The notes under the pieces: generated by a model
The model's input: only the letters and a program-made list of their open reading frames with translations
Told to the model about the DNA's origin: nothing
Databases searched by the model: none
Program-made: the position numbers and the translations under genes
Shown: piece after piece, positions 1 to 8,332 of the stretch
How positions within the stretch are numbered: position 1 is the stretch's first letter
Layout: each line of letters starts with the position of its first letter
Origin: Nocardia anaemiae NBRC 100462
GTDB taxonomy: Bacteria; Actinomycetota; Actinomycetes; Mycobacteriales; Mycobacteriaceae
Direction: 5' to 3'
Assembly: GCF_001612725.1 (NCBI RefSeq)
Contig: NZ_BDAZ01000034.1
Coordinates: 1-64,000 of the forward strand
Length of the DNA: 64,000 nt

Positions 1-241
1 ACGCACAAACATTCACTCCGGCCTTAAATCCGGAGCTTCAGTGAGGCAACTTGATGAAGCTTAGTCCAGCCGACTCCCGACACAAAATCGGGAACCTTCC
101 GAACCAGTGTGATCGTCAGGCGCTCCTCGTCCTACCTCGTTTCCCAGGCCTTTCGGCTCCGGGTCGGTGTCCGTGTCGCTCTGACTTGGACAAAGTTACT
201 TACCGCCGTGCACGATGTCAAATCGCCTGGCCAGCGGGTGT
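1..241. other. non-coding edge region
   Basis: No supported gene. It lies downstream of hisH, where related genomes continue with hisA/priA. A weak inverted repeat (CTCCGG at 16-21, CCGGAG at 30-35) has no T-run and is not called a terminator. Confidence 0.5.
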
Positions 242-877
242 TTACAGCGAGTTCACCCAATTGCGGAGCAGCTGTGCCCCCGCATCACCGGACTTTTCGG
301 GATGAAACTGGGTCGCCGACAGCGGACCGTTCTCGACGGCCGCCAAGAATGGGACGCCGTGTTCGGCCCAGGTGAGCTTCGGCGCGGCGAAGTGTTCGCT
401 CGGTGGCAGGTCCCAGGTCTGTGCGGCATAGGAGTGCACGAAATAGAAACGGGTATCGCTGGCCATTCCGGCGAACAGGACACTGTCGGTAGGAGCCGAC
501 ACCGTATTCCAGCCCATGTGCGGGAGCACCGGTGCGGACAGGCGCTCGACCACACCCGGCCATTCCGCGCATCCTTCGGTTTCCACACCGAATTCCACTC
601 CGCGCTCGAACAGGATCTGCATTCCGACGCAGATACCGAGCACCGGACGACCACCGGCCAGCCGCTGACCGATGATGCGCTCACCTCTCACCTCGCGCAG
701 GCCGGCCATGCAGGCGGCGAACGCGCCGACGCCGGGGACGACGAGTCCATCGGCGGCCAGCGCGATGTCGGCATCGGCGGTCACTTCGACATTCGCACCC
801 GCGCGGATCAGCGCGCGGTGCGCGGAGTGCAGATTGCCGGAGCCGTAGTCGAGCAGTGCGACGGATTTGGTTGTCAC
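242..877 (-). CDS. hisH: imidazole glycerol phosphate synthase, glutaminase subunit HisH
   Basis: HisH is the class I glutamine amidotransferase half of imidazole glycerol phosphate synthase. It releases ammonia from glutamine and channels it to HisF at step five of histidine synthesis, in the cytoplasm. The 211-residue protein has the expected length. Visible features are the N-terminal LLDYGSGNL strand-loop, the nucleophile loop GICVGMQ with Cys83, and the C-terminal QFHPEKSG with His192 and Glu194, giving the complete Cys-His-Glu triad. Its ATG overlaps the hisB stop codon by two bases (ATGA), which points to translational coupling in a hisDCBH operon. hisF is not in the window and presumably lies beyond the left edge. 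Confidence 0.97.
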   Translation of the reverse strand: MTTKSVALLDYGSGNLHSAHRALIRAGANVEVTADADIALAADGLVVPGVGAFAACMAGLREVRGERIIGQRLAGGRPVLGICVGMQILFERGVEFGVETEGCAEWPGVVERLSAPVLPHMGWNTVSAPTDSVLFAGMASDTRFYFVHSYAAQTWDLPPSEHFAAPKLTWAEHGVPFLAAVENGPLSATQFHPEKSGDAGAQLLRNWVNSL

Positions 878-1488
878 AGCGTCCCCTTCGTCGACGGCAC
901 ACCGCTCACCCGCGGGTCCAGTTCGACGGCGGCGCGCAAGGCCCGCGCCACCGCCTTGAATTCGGCCTCGGTGACGTGGTGCTGGTCGCGGCCATACAGC
1001 ACGCGCACGTGCAGCGCGATGCGGGCGTTCAGTGCGATCGACTCGAAAACGTGCCGGTTGAGCACGGTTGAATAGGGCGCGCCGGGTCCGGAACCGGGAA
1101 TCACCGCGTGCAGCAGGTGATCGGGTTCGCCGGTGTGTACGCAGTACGGGCGACCGGAGACGTCCACTGCCGCGTGCGCCATGGTCTCATCCATCGGGAT
1201 GAAGGCATCGCCGAAACGACGGATGCCGGACTTGTCGCCCAGCGCCTTACCCAGCGCCTGGCCGAACACGATGGCGGTGTCCTCGACGGTGTGGTGCGCC
1301 TCGATCTCGATATCGCCCTCGGCGCGCACCGTCAGATCGAAGCTGGCGTGTGCGCCGAGCGCGGTCAGCATGTGATCGTAGAACGGGACGCCGGTGGCGA
1401 TATCGGTCTTGCCGGTGCCGTCGAGGTCCAGTTCGACGACGATATTCGATTCCTTGGTGACGCGCTCCACCCGCGCGGTGCGATTCAT
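874..1488 (-). CDS. hisB: imidazoleglycerol-phosphate dehydratase HisB
   Basis: HisB dehydrates imidazole glycerol phosphate to imidazole acetol phosphate, a manganese-dependent step in histidine synthesis. The family hallmarks are two histidine-rich metal-binding motifs, visible here as EAHHTVEDTA and later GRDQHHVTEA, together with the PFYDHML and DETMAHAAVD segments. It is the stand-alone actinobacterial form, without the phosphatase domain of enteric HisB. I place the start at the ATG that follows a GGAGGA site (1496-1502) with good spacing, giving 204 residues. An in-frame ATG nine codons upstream would run through that ribosome site and lacks its own. The stop overlaps the hisH start. 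Confidence 0.96.
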   Translation of the reverse strand: MNRTARVERVTKESNIVVELDLDGTGKTDIATGVPFYDHMLTALGAHASFDLTVRAEGDIEIEAHHTVEDTAIVFGQALGKALGDKSGIRRFGDAFIPMDETMAHAAVDVSGRPYCVHTGEPDHLLHAVIPGSGPGAPYSTVLNRHVFESIALNARIALHVRVLYGRDQHHVTEAEFKAVARALRAAVELDPRVSGVPSTKGTL

Positions 1489-1511
1489 CTTTGCTTCCTC
1501 CACAGGCGGAT

Positions 1512-2669
1512 TCATCGGATGGTGAGGTCGGTATCGGCCAATGTGCCGCTGACGCGCAGGAATTCGTCGTTCTCGGCGGCCAGGCCGATGGTGGCGCGCA
1601 GATATCCCGGAATTCCGACATCGCGGATCAGCACGCCGCGGTCCAGATAGTGCTGCCAGGCGCGGGGGGCGTCGGTGAAATGACCGAAGAGCAGGAAGTT
1701 GGCGTCACTGGGGATCACCTCGAAACCCATGGCGGCCAGCGCTTGCGCGACCCGGTCGCGCTGTGCCGCCAGTTCGGCGACGCTGGCGAGGGTTTCATCG
1801 GCGTGGCGCAGGGCCGCGCGGGCGGCGGCCTGGGTCACGACCGACAGGTGATACGGCAGTCGCACCAGCAGCATCGCGTCGATCACCGCGGGGGCGGCGA
1901 CCAGGTAGCCGAGGCGGCCGCCCGCGAAGGCGAAGGCCTTGCTCATGGTGCGGCTGACCACGAGTTTCGTCGGATACCGGTCGATGAGGGCGATTGCGCT
2001 CGGCTCTGCGGAGAATTCGCCGTATGCCTCGTCGACGACCACGATGCCCGGTGCGGCCGCGAGGATCCGGGCCAGGTCGGCCTGCGGAATGCTGTGTCCG
2101 GTCGGGTTATTGGGGCTGGTCACGAAGACCACATCGGGTCGGCGCTCGGCGATGACGGTGAGCGCGTAGTCGATATCGAGGGAGAAGTCGGCATTGCGTT
2201 TCGCCTCGACCCATTCGGTATCGATGCCCTCGGAGATGATCGGGTGCATCGAGTAGGACGGCACGAAACCCAGTGCGCTGCGGCCGGGTCCGCCGAAGGC
2301 CTGGAGCAATTGCTGCAGGATTTCGTTGGAGCCGTTGGCCGCCCAGACATTGGCGGTGTGCACCGCGACACCGGTCTGGCGGGTCAGGTATTCGGCCAGG
2401 TCGGTGCGCAGCGCGACGGCGTCGCGGTCCGGATAGCGGTGCAGGTCGGTGGCGGCGGCGCGAATGGATTCGGCGACGTCGTCGATGAGGGCCCGGCTCG
2501 GCGGGTGCGGGTTCTCATTGGTGTTCAGCTGCACCGGCACCGTCAATTGCGGTGCGCCGTAAGGCTTCTTGCCGCGCAGGTTCTCGCGCAGCGGCAGGTC
2601 GTCCAGGGTGATTTCGGAGCCGGGCACGGTGCCTGTGTCTATTCCCGCCCCGCCACCCCCCGGCGTCAT
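1512..2669 (-). CDS. hisC: histidinol-phosphate aminotransferase HisC
   Basis: HisC is a class I/II PLP-dependent transaminase that converts imidazole acetol phosphate and glutamate to histidinol phosphate. The 385-residue protein shows SPNNPTG at 185-191, the cofactor-binding DEAY at 213-216, and the Schiff-base lysine Lys244 in TMSKAFAFAGGRLG. The open frame continues far upstream, antisense-like, over hisD. The start was set at the ATG whose first bases overlap the hisD stop (ATGA at 2666-2669), as elsewhere in this operon. It lies between hisD and hisB with a 23-bp gap to hisB, which fits one transcript. Some actinobacterial HisC-type enzymes also accept aromatic keto acids, and sequence alone cannot exclude that. 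Confidence 0.96.
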   Translation of the reverse strand: MTPGGGGAGIDTGTVPGSEITLDDLPLRENLRGKKPYGAPQLTVPVQLNTNENPHPPSRALIDDVAESIRAAATDLHRYPDRDAVALRTDLAEYLTRQTGVAVHTANVWAANGSNEILQQLLQAFGGPGRSALGFVPSYSMHPIISEGIDTEWVEAKRNADFSLDIDYALTVIAERRPDVVFVTSPNNPTGHSIPQADLARILAAAPGIVVVDEAYGEFSAEPSAIALIDRYPTKLVVSRTMSKAFAFAGGRLGYLVAAPAVIDAMLLVRLPYHLSVVTQAAARAALRHADETLASVAELAAQRDRVAQALAAMGFEVIPSDANFLLFGHFTDAPRAWQHYLDRGVLIRDVGIPGYLRATIGLAAENDEFLRVSGTLADTDLTIR

Positions 2670-4003
2670 GCCAGTGCCTCGAATCGTGCTTGTACGGCCT
2701 GGCCGTGTGCGGGCAGGTCTTCGGCATTGGCCAGGGCGACCACGTGACCGGCGACGTCTTTGAGTGCGGCCTCGGTGTATTCGACGACGTGGATACCGCG
2801 CAGGAAGGTCTGCACGCTCAGCCCCGATGAGTGCCGCGCGCAACCCGCCGTCGGGAGTACGTGATTGGAGCCCGCGCAGTAGTCGCCGAGGCTGACCGGG
2901 GCATAAGCACCGACGAAGATCGCCCCGGCGCTGCGTACTCGGGCCGCGACGCTCGGCGCATCGGCGGTCTGGATCTCCAGGTGTTCGGCGGCGTAGGCAT
3001 TCACCACCCGCAGGCCCTGCTCGATACCGTCGACGAGCACAGTGCCGGATTGCTTGCCGGACAATGCCTCTCGCACCCGGTGCGCGTGCTTGACCACGGT
3101 CATCTGGGTGGTGAGCGCGGCGTCCACCGCGTCGGCGAGTTCGACGCTGTCGGTGACGAGCACGCTGGCGGCGAGCACGTCGTGTTCGGCCTGGCTGATC
3201 AGATCGGCGGCGACGTGGGCCGGATCGGCGGTGGCATCGGCCAGGATCGCGATCTCGGTGGGGCCCGCCTCGGCATCGATGCCGACCAGGCCGCGGCACA
3301 GGCGCTTGGCGGCGGTCACGAAGATATTGCCGGGGCCGGTGATCAGGTCCACCGGCTCGAGCTGTGCGCCGTCGGTGTCGATACCGCCGTAGGACAGCAG
3401 CGCGACGGCCTGCGCCCCACCGACGGCCCATACTTCCTCGACCCCGAGCAGCTTCGCGGCCGCCAGGATGGTCGGGTGCGGCAGCCCGCCGAACTGTGCC
3501 TGTGGCGGCGAGGCCACCACCAGCGAGTCGACTCCCGCCGCCTGTGCGGGCACCACATTCATCACGACGCTCGACGGGTAGACGGCATTGCCGCCGGGCA
3601 CGTAGAGCCCGACCCGCTCGACCGGCACCCACCGTTCGGTGACCGTGCCACCTGGCACGACCTCGGTGGTGGTGTCGGTGCGGCGCTGATCGGCGTGCAC
3701 CTTGCGGGTCCGTTCGATCGCGACCTCGAGCGCGGTGCGTACGGCCGGATCCAACTTCTCCAGCGCGGCATCGAGTTCGGCCGCGGGCACCCGCACGCTC
3801 GCCGGAATAACGCCGTCGAACTGCTCGCTGAACTCCAGCGCCGCCGCGACCCCGCGGTCCCGGATCGCCTCGACCACCGGTCGCACCTGATGCAGCACCG
3901 AGTCCACGTCGACTCCCCCGCGCGGCAGCGCGGTGCGCAGCTCGGCAGCGGAGGGAGTACGGCCGCGCAGATCAACGCGGGCGAGCTCGAGGCGGGATGT
4001 CAT
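2666..4003 (-). CDS. hisD: histidinol dehydrogenase HisD
   Basis: HisD oxidises histidinol to histidine in two NAD-dependent steps, the last reactions of the pathway. The 445-residue length is typical. The predicted zinc ligands are all present: Gln271 and His274 in SQAEHD, Asp374 in SLGDYCAG, and His433 in LPAHG. The nucleotide-binding region includes ERVGLYVPGG and the following GPGNIFVTAAKR segment. It is the first gene of the minus-strand hisDCBH run, so its promoter should lie in the 190-bp gap upstream (4004-4193). No leader peptide or T-box structure was recognised there. Confidence 0.97.
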   Translation of the reverse strand: MTSRLELARVDLRGRTPSAAELRTALPRGGVDVDSVLHQVRPVVEAIRDRGVAAALEFSEQFDGVIPASVRVPAAELDAALEKLDPAVRTALEVAIERTRKVHADQRRTDTTTEVVPGGTVTERWVPVERVGLYVPGGNAVYPSSVVMNVVPAQAAGVDSLVVASPPQAQFGGLPHPTILAAAKLLGVEEVWAVGGAQAVALLSYGGIDTDGAQLEPVDLITGPGNIFVTAAKRLCRGLVGIDAEAGPTEIAILADATADPAHVAADLISQAEHDVLAASVLVTDSVELADAVDAALTTQMTVVKHAHRVREALSGKQSGTVLVDGIEQGLRVVNAYAAEHLEIQTADAPSVAARVRSAGAIFVGAYAPVSLGDYCAGSNHVLPTAGCARHSSGLSVQTFLRGIHVVEYTEAALKDVAGHVVALANAEDLPAHGQAVQARFEALA

Positions 4004-4193
4004 GAGGTCTGCGATCCTGTCTGTCCTGATTCTCGGACGCCGTGGCCGACGCCGAGCGGTCGGTATTTTCCGCTCCGCTCCAGTTACCAGCCTATCGGTC
4101 CGGTGCCATCCGTTATCCGCTGCGGTCGCCGGATGTGTTCCGGAGTACGGCCGCCTGCCCCGGTCCGGATAGGGACCGGGGCGCGGCGGGGTG

Positions 4194-4481
4194 TCAGGCC
4201 GAGACGAGACGCTTGATGATCATCGGTTCGGCGAGGATACGGCCGAGTACGTCACGCACATGGAAGAAATGTGGCGTCGTGAAGTGCTCGTCGAGGGCGT
4301 CGAGGCTGGTCCACTCCTCCACGAGGACCATGTGGGCGGGATCGTTGGGGTCGGTATACGGGTGGTAGTTCAGACAGCCGGGCTCGGCGAGGGACGGTTC
4401 GATCATTGCTTCGAGTGCCGTGCGCAGGCGGTCTTCGCGGCCAGGGGTCGCACGGAATTCGGCGACGACATGCAGTGTCAT
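4194..4481 (-). CDS. antibiotic biosynthesis monooxygenase (ABM)-domain protein
   Basis: A 95-residue, single-domain ABM-fold protein like the small cofactor-free quinol monooxygenases (YgiN type). The pattern is typical: N-terminal MTLHVVAEFRATPGRE, a central segment ending in GCLNYHPYTD, the VLVEEWTSLDALDEHFTT motif, then HFFHV. Members are homodimeric (alpha+beta) barrels that oxidise quinols or act as accessory proteins, and the substrate cannot be told from sequence. It is 16 bp downstream of the aldo/keto reductase on the same strand and is probably co-transcribed with it, which suggests a shared role in carbonyl or quinone detoxification (inference). Confidence 0.8.
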   Translation of the reverse strand: MTLHVVAEFRATPGREDRLRTALEAMIEPSLAEPGCLNYHPYTDPNDPAHMVLVEEWTSLDALDEHFTTPHFFHVRDVLGRILAEPMIIKRLVSA

Positions 4482-4497
4482 GGTGGTTCCTCGGAAA

Positions 4498-5538
4498 TTA
4501 CGCGCGGGCGGGGCCGGTGCCCGCGCCGGTCGTGGTGATAGCGGTCTCGATCGCGGCCAGGTCGTCGGTGGTGAGCGTCAGGTCACGGGCACCGAGCCAG
4601 CCGTCGATCTGAGCGGCGTTGCGCGCGCCGACGATCGCGCCGGTCACGCCTGGCCATGCGGTCGCCCAGGCCAGGGCCACCTCGGCGACGGTCACGCCAT
4701 GGCGGGCCGCGATCGGGCGCATGGCTTCGACGAGGGCGAGCTTGGCGGACAGGCCGGTGGTGAAGTCCGGATGCGAACCGCGCCAGTCCTCATCGGGCAG
4801 ATTGCGCAGGCGTTCCTCGGTGAATGTGCCGGTCAGCAGGCCCGATTGCAGTGGTGAGTAGACGATGACGCCGGTGCCGTTCTCGTGTGCCCAGGCGATA
4901 TCGGCCGCGGCCGAGCGGTTGATCGCCGAGAACGGCGGCTGGATCGCATCGACATGGGCGATGGATTCGGCGACCTCGAGTTGCGCCGCGTCGTGGTTGG
5001 ACAGGCCGATCGCGCGAACCTTGCCCTCCTTCTTCAGATCCGCCATGACCTGCCAGTACTCCTCGAGCGGGGTCGCCTGGTCGGTGGCCTCGCCCTCGGC
5101 GCCGTAGACGAAGACCGCGCCGGTATCCGGCCAGTGCACCAAATACAGATCGATGTGGTCGGTCCGCAGCCGACGCAGCGAATCCTCGATTTCCTTGCGC
5201 ACCACATCGGGTCGCATGATCCGGCGCGGCGGGCCGGAACGGTCGTCACCTTCTGCCCAGATCAGGCCGGTTTTGGTGACGAGATAGGGCCGCTCAGCCT
5301 CCGGGATGTCGGTGAGCGCGCGGCCGAGGACATCCTCGGCGTGGCCGACGCCGTAGGCGGCCGCGGTATCGATCCAGTTGATTCCGGCGTGCACCGCGTG
5401 CCGAATCGCGGCGACCGAATCGGCGTCATCGATGGCGCCCCATGAGTACTCCCAACCGGATCCGCCGAAGACCCAGGTGCCGAAGCCGAGCGGGGTGATG
5501 TCCATGCCGGTGTCGCCGAGGGGGCGGGTGTTGCTCAT
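4498..5538 (-). CDS. aldo/keto reductase
   Basis: A cytosolic NADPH-dependent carbonyl reductase of the aldo/keto reductase superfamily, 346 residues. The catalytic tetrad can be placed: Asp and Tyr in IDTAAAYGVGHAEDVLG, Lys in LVTKTGL, and His in LYLVHWP. The NADP-binding C-terminal part follows. GGAGACGGA upstream supports the ATG. It is divergent from the XRE-type regulator that begins 143 bp away, so that regulator is the natural candidate to control it together with the downstream ABM gene. The physiological substrate is unknown. The sequence resembles the YghZ/Tas-like general reductase group more than the steroid reductases. Confidence 0.9.
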   Translation of the reverse strand: MSNTRPLGDTGMDITPLGFGTWVFGGSGWEYSWGAIDDADSVAAIRHAVHAGINWIDTAAAYGVGHAEDVLGRALTDIPEAERPYLVTKTGLIWAEGDDRSGPPRRIMRPDVVRKEIEDSLRRLRTDHIDLYLVHWPDTGAVFVYGAEGEATDQATPLEEYWQVMADLKKEGKVRAIGLSNHDAAQLEVAESIAHVDAIQPPFSAINRSAAADIAWAHENGTGVIVYSPLQSGLLTGTFTEERLRNLPDEDWRGSHPDFTTGLSAKLALVEAMRPIAARHGVTVAEVALAWATAWPGVTGAIVGARNAAQIDGWLGARDLTLTTDDLAAIETAITTTGAGTGPARA

Positions 5539-5681
5539 TGTGTCCGTCTCCGTTCACTGCCGGAACCGTTCCGGCGGTGATCACTACTTTCGGCGCGGAC
5601 AGCGGTGGTAAACAGCGCCGCGCGAGCCTGGGCACGGCATGACCAGGATGCGGCCCGGCACCCGCCTGGATACTGGACGAC

Positions 5682-6539
5682 GTGAGTCTGGATCGACGTG
5701 CCGAACTCGGCGAATTCCTGCGTTCCCGGCGGGCGCGACTGAGCCCGGAGCAGGTCGGCCTGCCCGACTACGGCAGCCGACGACGGGTGCCCGGTCTGCG
5801 CCGCGAGGAGTTGGCCATGCTGGCCGGGGTCAGTGTCGATCACTATGTGCGCCTGGAACAGGGCCGCACCCTGCACTTTTCGGAGTCGGTGCTGGATGCC
5901 GTCGCGCAGGCGCTGCGACTTGATCCCGTGGAACGCGAACATCTGTATCGGCTGGCGCGGCCGTGGTCCGGCGAGGAGCCACCGGCCGAACAGGAAGTCC
6001 GCCCCGGACTGCGCAGACTGCTCGATACCGCCGCCGACGTGCCCGCCTACATCGTGGGCCGTGGCACCAATGTGCTCGCTTGGAATTCCCTTGCCGCCGC
6101 GCTGATTACCGATTTCGGCGCCCTACCGCCGCGCGAACGCAATCTCGCGCGACTTGTCTTCCTGGACGAGGGGATGCGCGAACTGTACGAGGACTGGGCG
6201 GCCAAGGCCGCCGATGTCGTGGCCTATCTACGCCTGGACATGGCCCGCAATCCCGGCGATGCCGGAATCGCTTCGCTCATCGAGGAATTGAGCGTGGACT
6301 CCGCCGACTTCGCCACCATGTGGCAGCGTCACGAACTCAAGGACAAGACGCACGGGCGGTACAGCTATCTGCACCCGGTTGTCGGTCGACTCGATCTGGG
6401 CTTCGAAACCTTGCGTCTGCCCGATGACCCGGATCAGGCGCTGATCATGCACACCACCGAACCGGATTCGCCGAGCGCGACTGCTTTGCAGTTGCTGGCG
6501 ACGTGGGCGCGGACGTCGGTGCGCTCCGGATCGCGCTAG
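5682..6539 (+). CDS. XRE-family regulator with MmyB-like ligand-binding domain
   Basis: A 285-residue DNA-binding regulator starting at GTG. The N-terminal third is a helix-turn-helix domain: the segment LRREELAMLAGVSVDHYVRL followed by EQGRTLHFSESVLDAVAQAL. The C-terminal two thirds match the MmyB-like PAS-type ligand-binding domain found in many actinobacterial regulators next to oxidoreductases, with a pattern like AYIVGRGTNVLAWNSLAAAL and a terminal HTTEPDSPSATALQLL. Its divergent placement opposite an aldo/keto reductase is the usual arrangement for this family and suggests local control. The ligand is unknown; some family members bind fatty-acid-like molecules. Confidence 0.9.
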   Translation: MSLDRRAELGEFLRSRRARLSPEQVGLPDYGSRRRVPGLRREELAMLAGVSVDHYVRLEQGRTLHFSESVLDAVAQALRLDPVEREHLYRLARPWSGEEPPAEQEVRPGLRRLLDTAADVPAYIVGRGTNVLAWNSLAAALITDFGALPPRERNLARLVFLDEGMRELYEDWAAKAADVVAYLRLDMARNPGDAGIASLIEELSVDSADFATMWQRHELKDKTHGRYSYLHPVVGRLDLGFETLRLPDDPDQALIMHTTEPDSPSATALQLLATWARTSVRSGSR

Positions 6540-6560
6540 ACCCGTGCGGGACAACTCGTT

Positions 6561-8216
6561 TCAGCGAGCGTCGCTGCTGCGAGTGTCGCTGTCGATGAGT
6601 GGAGCCCCGCTACCAGGGTTGATCAACCGAAGCGTCACCGACCTGTTCTGGCCTGCATAGGTCACGCTGGCCACATTGACGTCCACCGAACCGTCTGGGT
6701 TGCTGCCCGTACCACCGGCCGCATCAACAGTGTTGAAGCCCGTGACGCGATTCTGCGTCCAGTAATCCTGGAAAGCCGACTGATTGCTGTAGACCCGCTG
6801 GGCAGCGGGAGTCAACTGTTTCCACGCGGCCGTGAACCTCAGATAGATGAGGTTGTTGTAGAAGTCCACCACTTGATCGATGGATTGCCGCGAGTCTGCC
6901 GGGCCGACGCTCTTCGTCTGCCCCGGCGTACCAGCGGCAGTCGTGGAACTGGCCCCTTTGGACACCGATGACGAAGGCGGACTCGCTTGCACCGATGGCG
7001 TATTGGTGCCCGACTGATTCAGCGCACCGATCAGGATGGCCACGACGGCCACCACCGCACCGATGGTCGCACCGACCAGCACGGCCTTGCGCTTGCCACC
7101 GGACTTGCGTGGCGCCGGACGCGGCTGCGTCGCGGTCCGCGGATGGGCGGCGGTGCTCGGATGCGACGCAGCGGAGTTGTTGGGACGAGCGGAATTTCGC
7201 GGCGGCGGCGCCGGGCGGGGCTGCCGCGCGGTCGGCTGGTGCTCCCGCGTCGGATTCGCGGGCGGGCGCAGCGCACGGGTCGCGGATTCGCCGTGCCGAC
7301 CGAAAGCCTCACTGGCGGGCACGAATCCGGCGTGCACCGGCGCGGAACCGGAATCGGCGAGCGCGGAAAGATGTTCGCGGGCCGCACGCATCGTCGGTCG
7401 CTCGGCGGGATCCGGGCTGAGCAGATCCAGCAGGAAGTCGGTCGCCGGGCCCGCGTGCCGCGGTTCGCTCACCTGGCCGTTGGCCGCGGCGTAGAGCACG
7501 GCGAGCGGATTGGCGCTGGAACCGTACGGCGGTTCGCCCTCGAGTGCGTGGAAAAGCGTTGCCCCCAAGGCGAATACATCGGCGGCCGGCGTCGGGTCGG
7601 CGCCGCGGGCCACCTCCGGCGCGAGATAGGCGGCGGTACCGCAGATCAGGCCGGTCTCGGTGAGGGTGACGTCACCGGTGGCGCGGGAAATGCCGAAATC
7701 GGTGATCTTCACCGTGCCGGTGTCGTCGAGCAGGATATTGCCCGGTTTGACATCGCGGTGCACGATTCCGGCGTGATGCGCGGCGATGAGCGCCGAGGCG
7801 ACCTGTTCGCCGATCCGCGCGACCTGGGTCAGCGGCAGCATGCCCTGCGCGGAGATCACTCCGGCCAGACTCTTCGACTTCAGGTATTCCATCACCAGGC
7901 ACGGATCGCCGTTGTGCTCGGTGATATCGAAGACCACGATCGCATTCGGGTGCTGGAAGCGGGCCGCATTGCGGGCCTCGCGGAACGCACGCTGACGCAC
8001 CACGTCGCGCTCGGCTTCGGGCAGGCTGGGCTTGATGTGGATCTGTTTCACCGCGACCGAGCGTTGCAGGCGTTCGTCGACGGCACGCCAAACAACACCC
8101 GTGCCGCCGCTACCAATCCGCTCGACCAGGCGGTAGTGCTCCGCGATCAATTGACCGGTATCGATGGCGCCTACTCCGAACCTTCTCGAAATCGTGACAT
8201 CACGCGTATTGACCAT
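6561..8216 (-). CDS. membrane Ser/Thr protein kinase with extracytoplasmic domain
   Basis: A PknB-type Hanks kinase of about 551 residues. The kinase domain (roughly 28-285) has glycine loop GSGGTG, ATP lysine Lys57 in VAVKQI, catalytic HRDVKPGN with Asp155, and DFG at 173-175. A Pro/Ala-rich linker (about 310-375) leads to one membrane helix near 378-399. The remaining ~150 residues lie outside the cell and look NTF2-like (my reading), with SIDQVVDFYNNLIY at the start. I chose the ATG of MVNTRD; the frame extends 15 codons further to a GTG without better support. It lies downstream of a penicillin-binding protein on the same strand, suggesting cell-wall signalling. The outer domain lacks PASTA repeats, so its ligand differs from that of PknB. 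Confidence 0.9.
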   Translation of the reverse strand: MVNTRDVTISRRFGVGAIDTGQLIAEHYRLVERIGSGGTGVVWRAVDERLQRSVAVKQIHIKPSLPEAERDVVRQRAFREARNAARFQHPNAIVVFDITEHNGDPCLVMEYLKSKSLAGVISAQGMLPLTQVARIGEQVASALIAAHHAGIVHRDVKPGNILLDDTGTVKITDFGISRATGDVTLTETGLICGTAAYLAPEVARGADPTPAADVFALGATLFHALEGEPPYGSSANPLAVLYAAANGQVSEPRHAGPATDFLLDLLSPDPAERPTMRAAREHLSALADSGSAPVHAGFVPASEAFGRHGESATRALRPPANPTREHQPTARQPRPAPPPRNSARPNNSAASHPSTAAHPRTATQPRPAPRKSGGKRKAVLVGATIGAVVAVVAILIGALNQSGTNTPSVQASPPSSSVSKGASSTTAAGTPGQTKSVGPADSRQSIDQVVDFYNNLIYLRFTAAWKQLTPAAQRVYSNQSAFQDYWTQNRVTGFNTVDAAGGTGSNPDGSVDVNVASVTYAGQNRSVTLRLINPGSGAPLIDSDTRSSDAR

Positions 8217-8332
8217 CAACGCGTTCCGCCGACGAGTGTAGCGGGGCGCAATCCTCGGCACGCGGCTGCGGGGGTATATTCGCCGCCCACAACGCGCCGA
8301 ATGCTAACGCAGTGCCGATTCGACAGTATCGC

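Noticed and set aside
16..35. Hairpin CTCCGG...CCGGAG as hisH terminator
   Set aside because: Only six pairs and no T-run; too weak.
2670..3632. Upstream extension of the hisC frame
   Set aside because: It runs in another frame through hisD and is arginine-rich; the ATGA overlap start fits the operon.
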